From the NCBI GenBank assembly GCA_020626545.1, contig JAHKZS010000100.1:1-6518 (forward strand): a stretch of DNA of 6,518 bases, given 5' to 3'. The stretch is from a bacterium. Its GTDB lineage: Bacteria > Bacillota > Clostridia > Oscillospirales > Acutalibacteraceae. The notes under the pieces were generated by a model, which was not told where the DNA came from, searched no databases, and saw nothing but the letters and a program-made list of their open reading frames with translations. This document shows, one piece after another, positions 5,543 through 6,518 of the stretch (positions are counted from its first letter, which is position 1; each line of letters begins with the position of its first letter). Both the position numbers and the translations under genes were made by a program.

Positions 5543-6133
5543 ATGAAGTTAAAAAATATATCAGGAAGGATAGCGGCAGCGGTAATAGTTTTACTCGTGA
5601 TTATGACCTCGTTTTTCGCGGTATTCGCGGTAGGCGAGGACGAAGAAGGCGTGGAAATTGTTACCGATGAAATAGTTACCGAAGCGCCTATAGAAACCGA
5701 AGCTCCCGTTGAAACCGAAGCGCCCATCGAAACCGAGGCGCCTGTCGAGACTGAAGCTCCTGTGGACACAGACGCTCCAATCGCGACCGAAGCCGCTACC
5801 GAAAAAGCCAACGCTACCGAAAGAGAGACTAAATTCGAGGAAATCTTTCTTCCCGAAGCTGTAACCGAGGAAGATCCTACCGCGGTAGTTGTAAAGCCCA
5901 AGAAAACAAAAAACTTAACCTACGGTTATGTAAGCTGGGCGGCCGTTATAGTCGGCGTTCTCACAATAATAATCGTGATTATAAGTAATAAATCCAATTA
6001 TACAGGCGGAGCCGGTAAACACCGCTACGGCGAGGGTAATAAAATTACAGGCGCTAAACAACGTCTTTTAAACGATGACTACTACACTAACCGAAAGTAT
6101 AATTCTTATTATGACAGGGATTCAAGGCATTAA
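5543..6133 (+). CDS. Type I membrane protein with acidic T-E-A-P repeat, function unknown
   Basis: I do not recognise a named family in these 196 residues. Residues 1-30 (MKLKNISGRIAAAVIVLLVI and following) are a signal peptide ending near AVFAVG. Residues 31-81 are strongly acidic and contain six copies of a six-residue TEAP(I/V)E unit, then a T/E-rich stretch to about 112. Residues 128-148 (VSWAAVIVGVLTIIIVIIS) form one membrane helix. The last 48 residues are basic and rich in Tyr, Asn and Arg, and would lie in the cytoplasm. The outer part would be a flexible, negatively charged stalk across the cell wall. No catalytic motif and no LPxTG sorting signal is seen. The start ATG has GGAG eight bases upstream and its own sigma-A-type promoter. 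The stop overlaps the dusB start by one base (TAATG), so the two are probably co-translated; dusB is housekeeping and gives no clue to function. Confidence 0.85.
   Translation: MKLKNISGRIAAAVIVLLVIMTSFFAVFAVGEDEEGVEIVTDEIVTEAPIETEAPVETEAPIETEAPVETEAPVDTDAPIATEAATEKANATERETKFEEIFLPEAVTEEDPTAVVVKPKKTKNLTYGYVSWAAVIVGVLTIIIVIISNKSNYTGGAGKHRYGEGNKITGAKQRLLNDDYYTNRKYNSYYDRDSRH
5678..5785 (+). repeat. In-frame 18-bp tandem repeat, six units
   Basis: Each unit encodes TEAP(I/V)E; the last two units degenerate (TEAPVD, TDAPIA). Copies differ mostly at third codon positions, so the peptide is better conserved than the DNA. The first four units alternate Ile and Val, suggesting an older 36-bp doublet. 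It is a protein-coding low-complexity repeat, with no sign of mobility. Confidence 0.88.
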
Positions 6134-6518
6134 TGAAGATAGGTAATGTCGAGATAAAAACTCCCATAGCCTTAGCACCGATAGCCGGGGTAACCGATAT
6201 GGCGTTTCGGCAGGTATGCCGAAGCTTCGGCGCGGGATATGTTGAAACCGAGATGGTTTCCGCTAAGGCGTTGAGTTTTAATGATAAAAAAAGCTTTGAG
6301 CTTATGGAGCTTGCCGACGATGAACATCCCTGCGCTATTCAGATTTTCGGTAATGAACCCGATGTGATGGCAAACGCCGCTAAACTTGCGGTAGAAAAGG
6401 GAGCTGATATAGTCGATATAAATATGGGATGTCCCGCTCCTAAAATCGCTAACAACGGAAGCGGTTCGGCTCTTATGAAAAATCCGTCCTTGTGCGGTGA
6501 AATTGTACAAGCCGTTAA
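6133..6518 (+). CDS. dusB: tRNA-dihydrouridine synthase DusB (partial, C-terminus beyond right edge)
   Basis: The 128 complete codons visible encode the N-terminal part of the FMN-dependent TIM-barrel domain of a Dus enzyme, which reduces uridine to dihydrouridine in tRNA using NADPH. Visible motifs are IGNVEIKTPIALAPIAGVTD (3-22, flavin-binding start of the barrel), ETEMVSAKAL (38-47), AIQIFGNEP (68-76) and DINMGCPAPKI (95-105). C100 in the last motif is the conserved catalytic proton donor. The match to the DusB branch is strong. The rest of the protein, normally about 320 residues in all, lies outside the window. ATG at 6133 overlaps the TAA of the previous gene and has a weak AAGG five bases upstream, consistent with translational coupling. 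It is probably transcribed from the promoter at 5476-5504. Confidence 0.95.
   Translation, partial: MKIGNVEIKTPIALAPIAGVTDMAFRQVCRSFGAGYVETEMVSAKALSFNDKKSFELMELADDEHPCAIQIFGNEPDVMANAAKLAVEKGADIVDINMGCPAPKIANNGSGSALMKNPSLCGEIVQAV

Noticed and set aside
5678..5785. Possible CRISPR or mobile repeat
   Set aside because: Units are 18 bp, directly adjacent with no spacers, in frame, and vary at third codon positions; this is a coding repeat.
5506..5901. Minus-strand open frame with a repeated Ser/Gly/Ala/Val pattern
   Set aside because: The pattern is just the antisense reading of the TEAP repeat; the plus-strand frame has a signal peptide, SD and promoter.
6172..6510. Minus-strand open frame opposite dusB
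   Set aside because: dusB is unmistakable on the plus strand; the opposite frame has no recognisable content.

Overview
The window looks like ordinary chromosome from an anaerobic, endospore-forming Firmicute of the Clostridia. A gut Ruminococcus/Oscillospiraceae-type organism fits best. The evidence is a gpr-spoIIP sporulation pair, a secreted papain-like protease ending in a type I dockerin (typical of cellulosome or amylosome producers), moderately low G+C by eye, and TTG starts with Shine-Dalgarno (SD) sites. The genus is inferred from gene content only.

Layout: (1) 1-715, minus strand: an MscS-type mechanosensitive channel that runs off the left edge, with a clear housekeeping promoter very close to its start. 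(2) 861-1610, plus strand: an exported CHAP-SH3b cell-wall hydrolase. Its signal or anchor segment lies upstream of the first ATG, and the only start that fits the SD is an ATC codon. (3) 1711-1757: a near-perfect hairpin between convergent genes, probably a shared terminator. (4) 1754-3337, minus strand: a secreted C1A cysteine protease with a probable lectin-like domain and a C-terminal dockerin. (5) 3338-3461: a divergent control region with a sigma-A-type promoter for the protease on one strand and a textbook sigma-G/sigma-F-type promoter for gpr on the other. (6) 3462-5493: gpr (protease that degrades small acid-soluble spore proteins at germination) followed by spoIIP (engulfment peptidoglycan hydrolase), both with TTG starts. 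(7) 5476-5504: a strong sigma-A-type promoter at the end of spoIIP, driving a small type I membrane protein with an acidic T-E-A-P repeat. (8) 6133 to the right edge: the start of dusB (tRNA-dihydrouridine synthase), overlapping the previous stop by one base.

The plus-strand genes therefore split into a sporulation unit (gpr, spoIIP) and a probably vegetative unit (repeat membrane protein, dusB). The CHAP gene may also be forespore-expressed, judging by a sigma-G-like promoter. I found no CRISPR array, mobile element, RNA gene, defence island or convincing new multi-gene system. The most unusual points are the ATC start of the CHAP gene, its possible sporulation promoter, and a dockerin protease placed beside sporulation genes.
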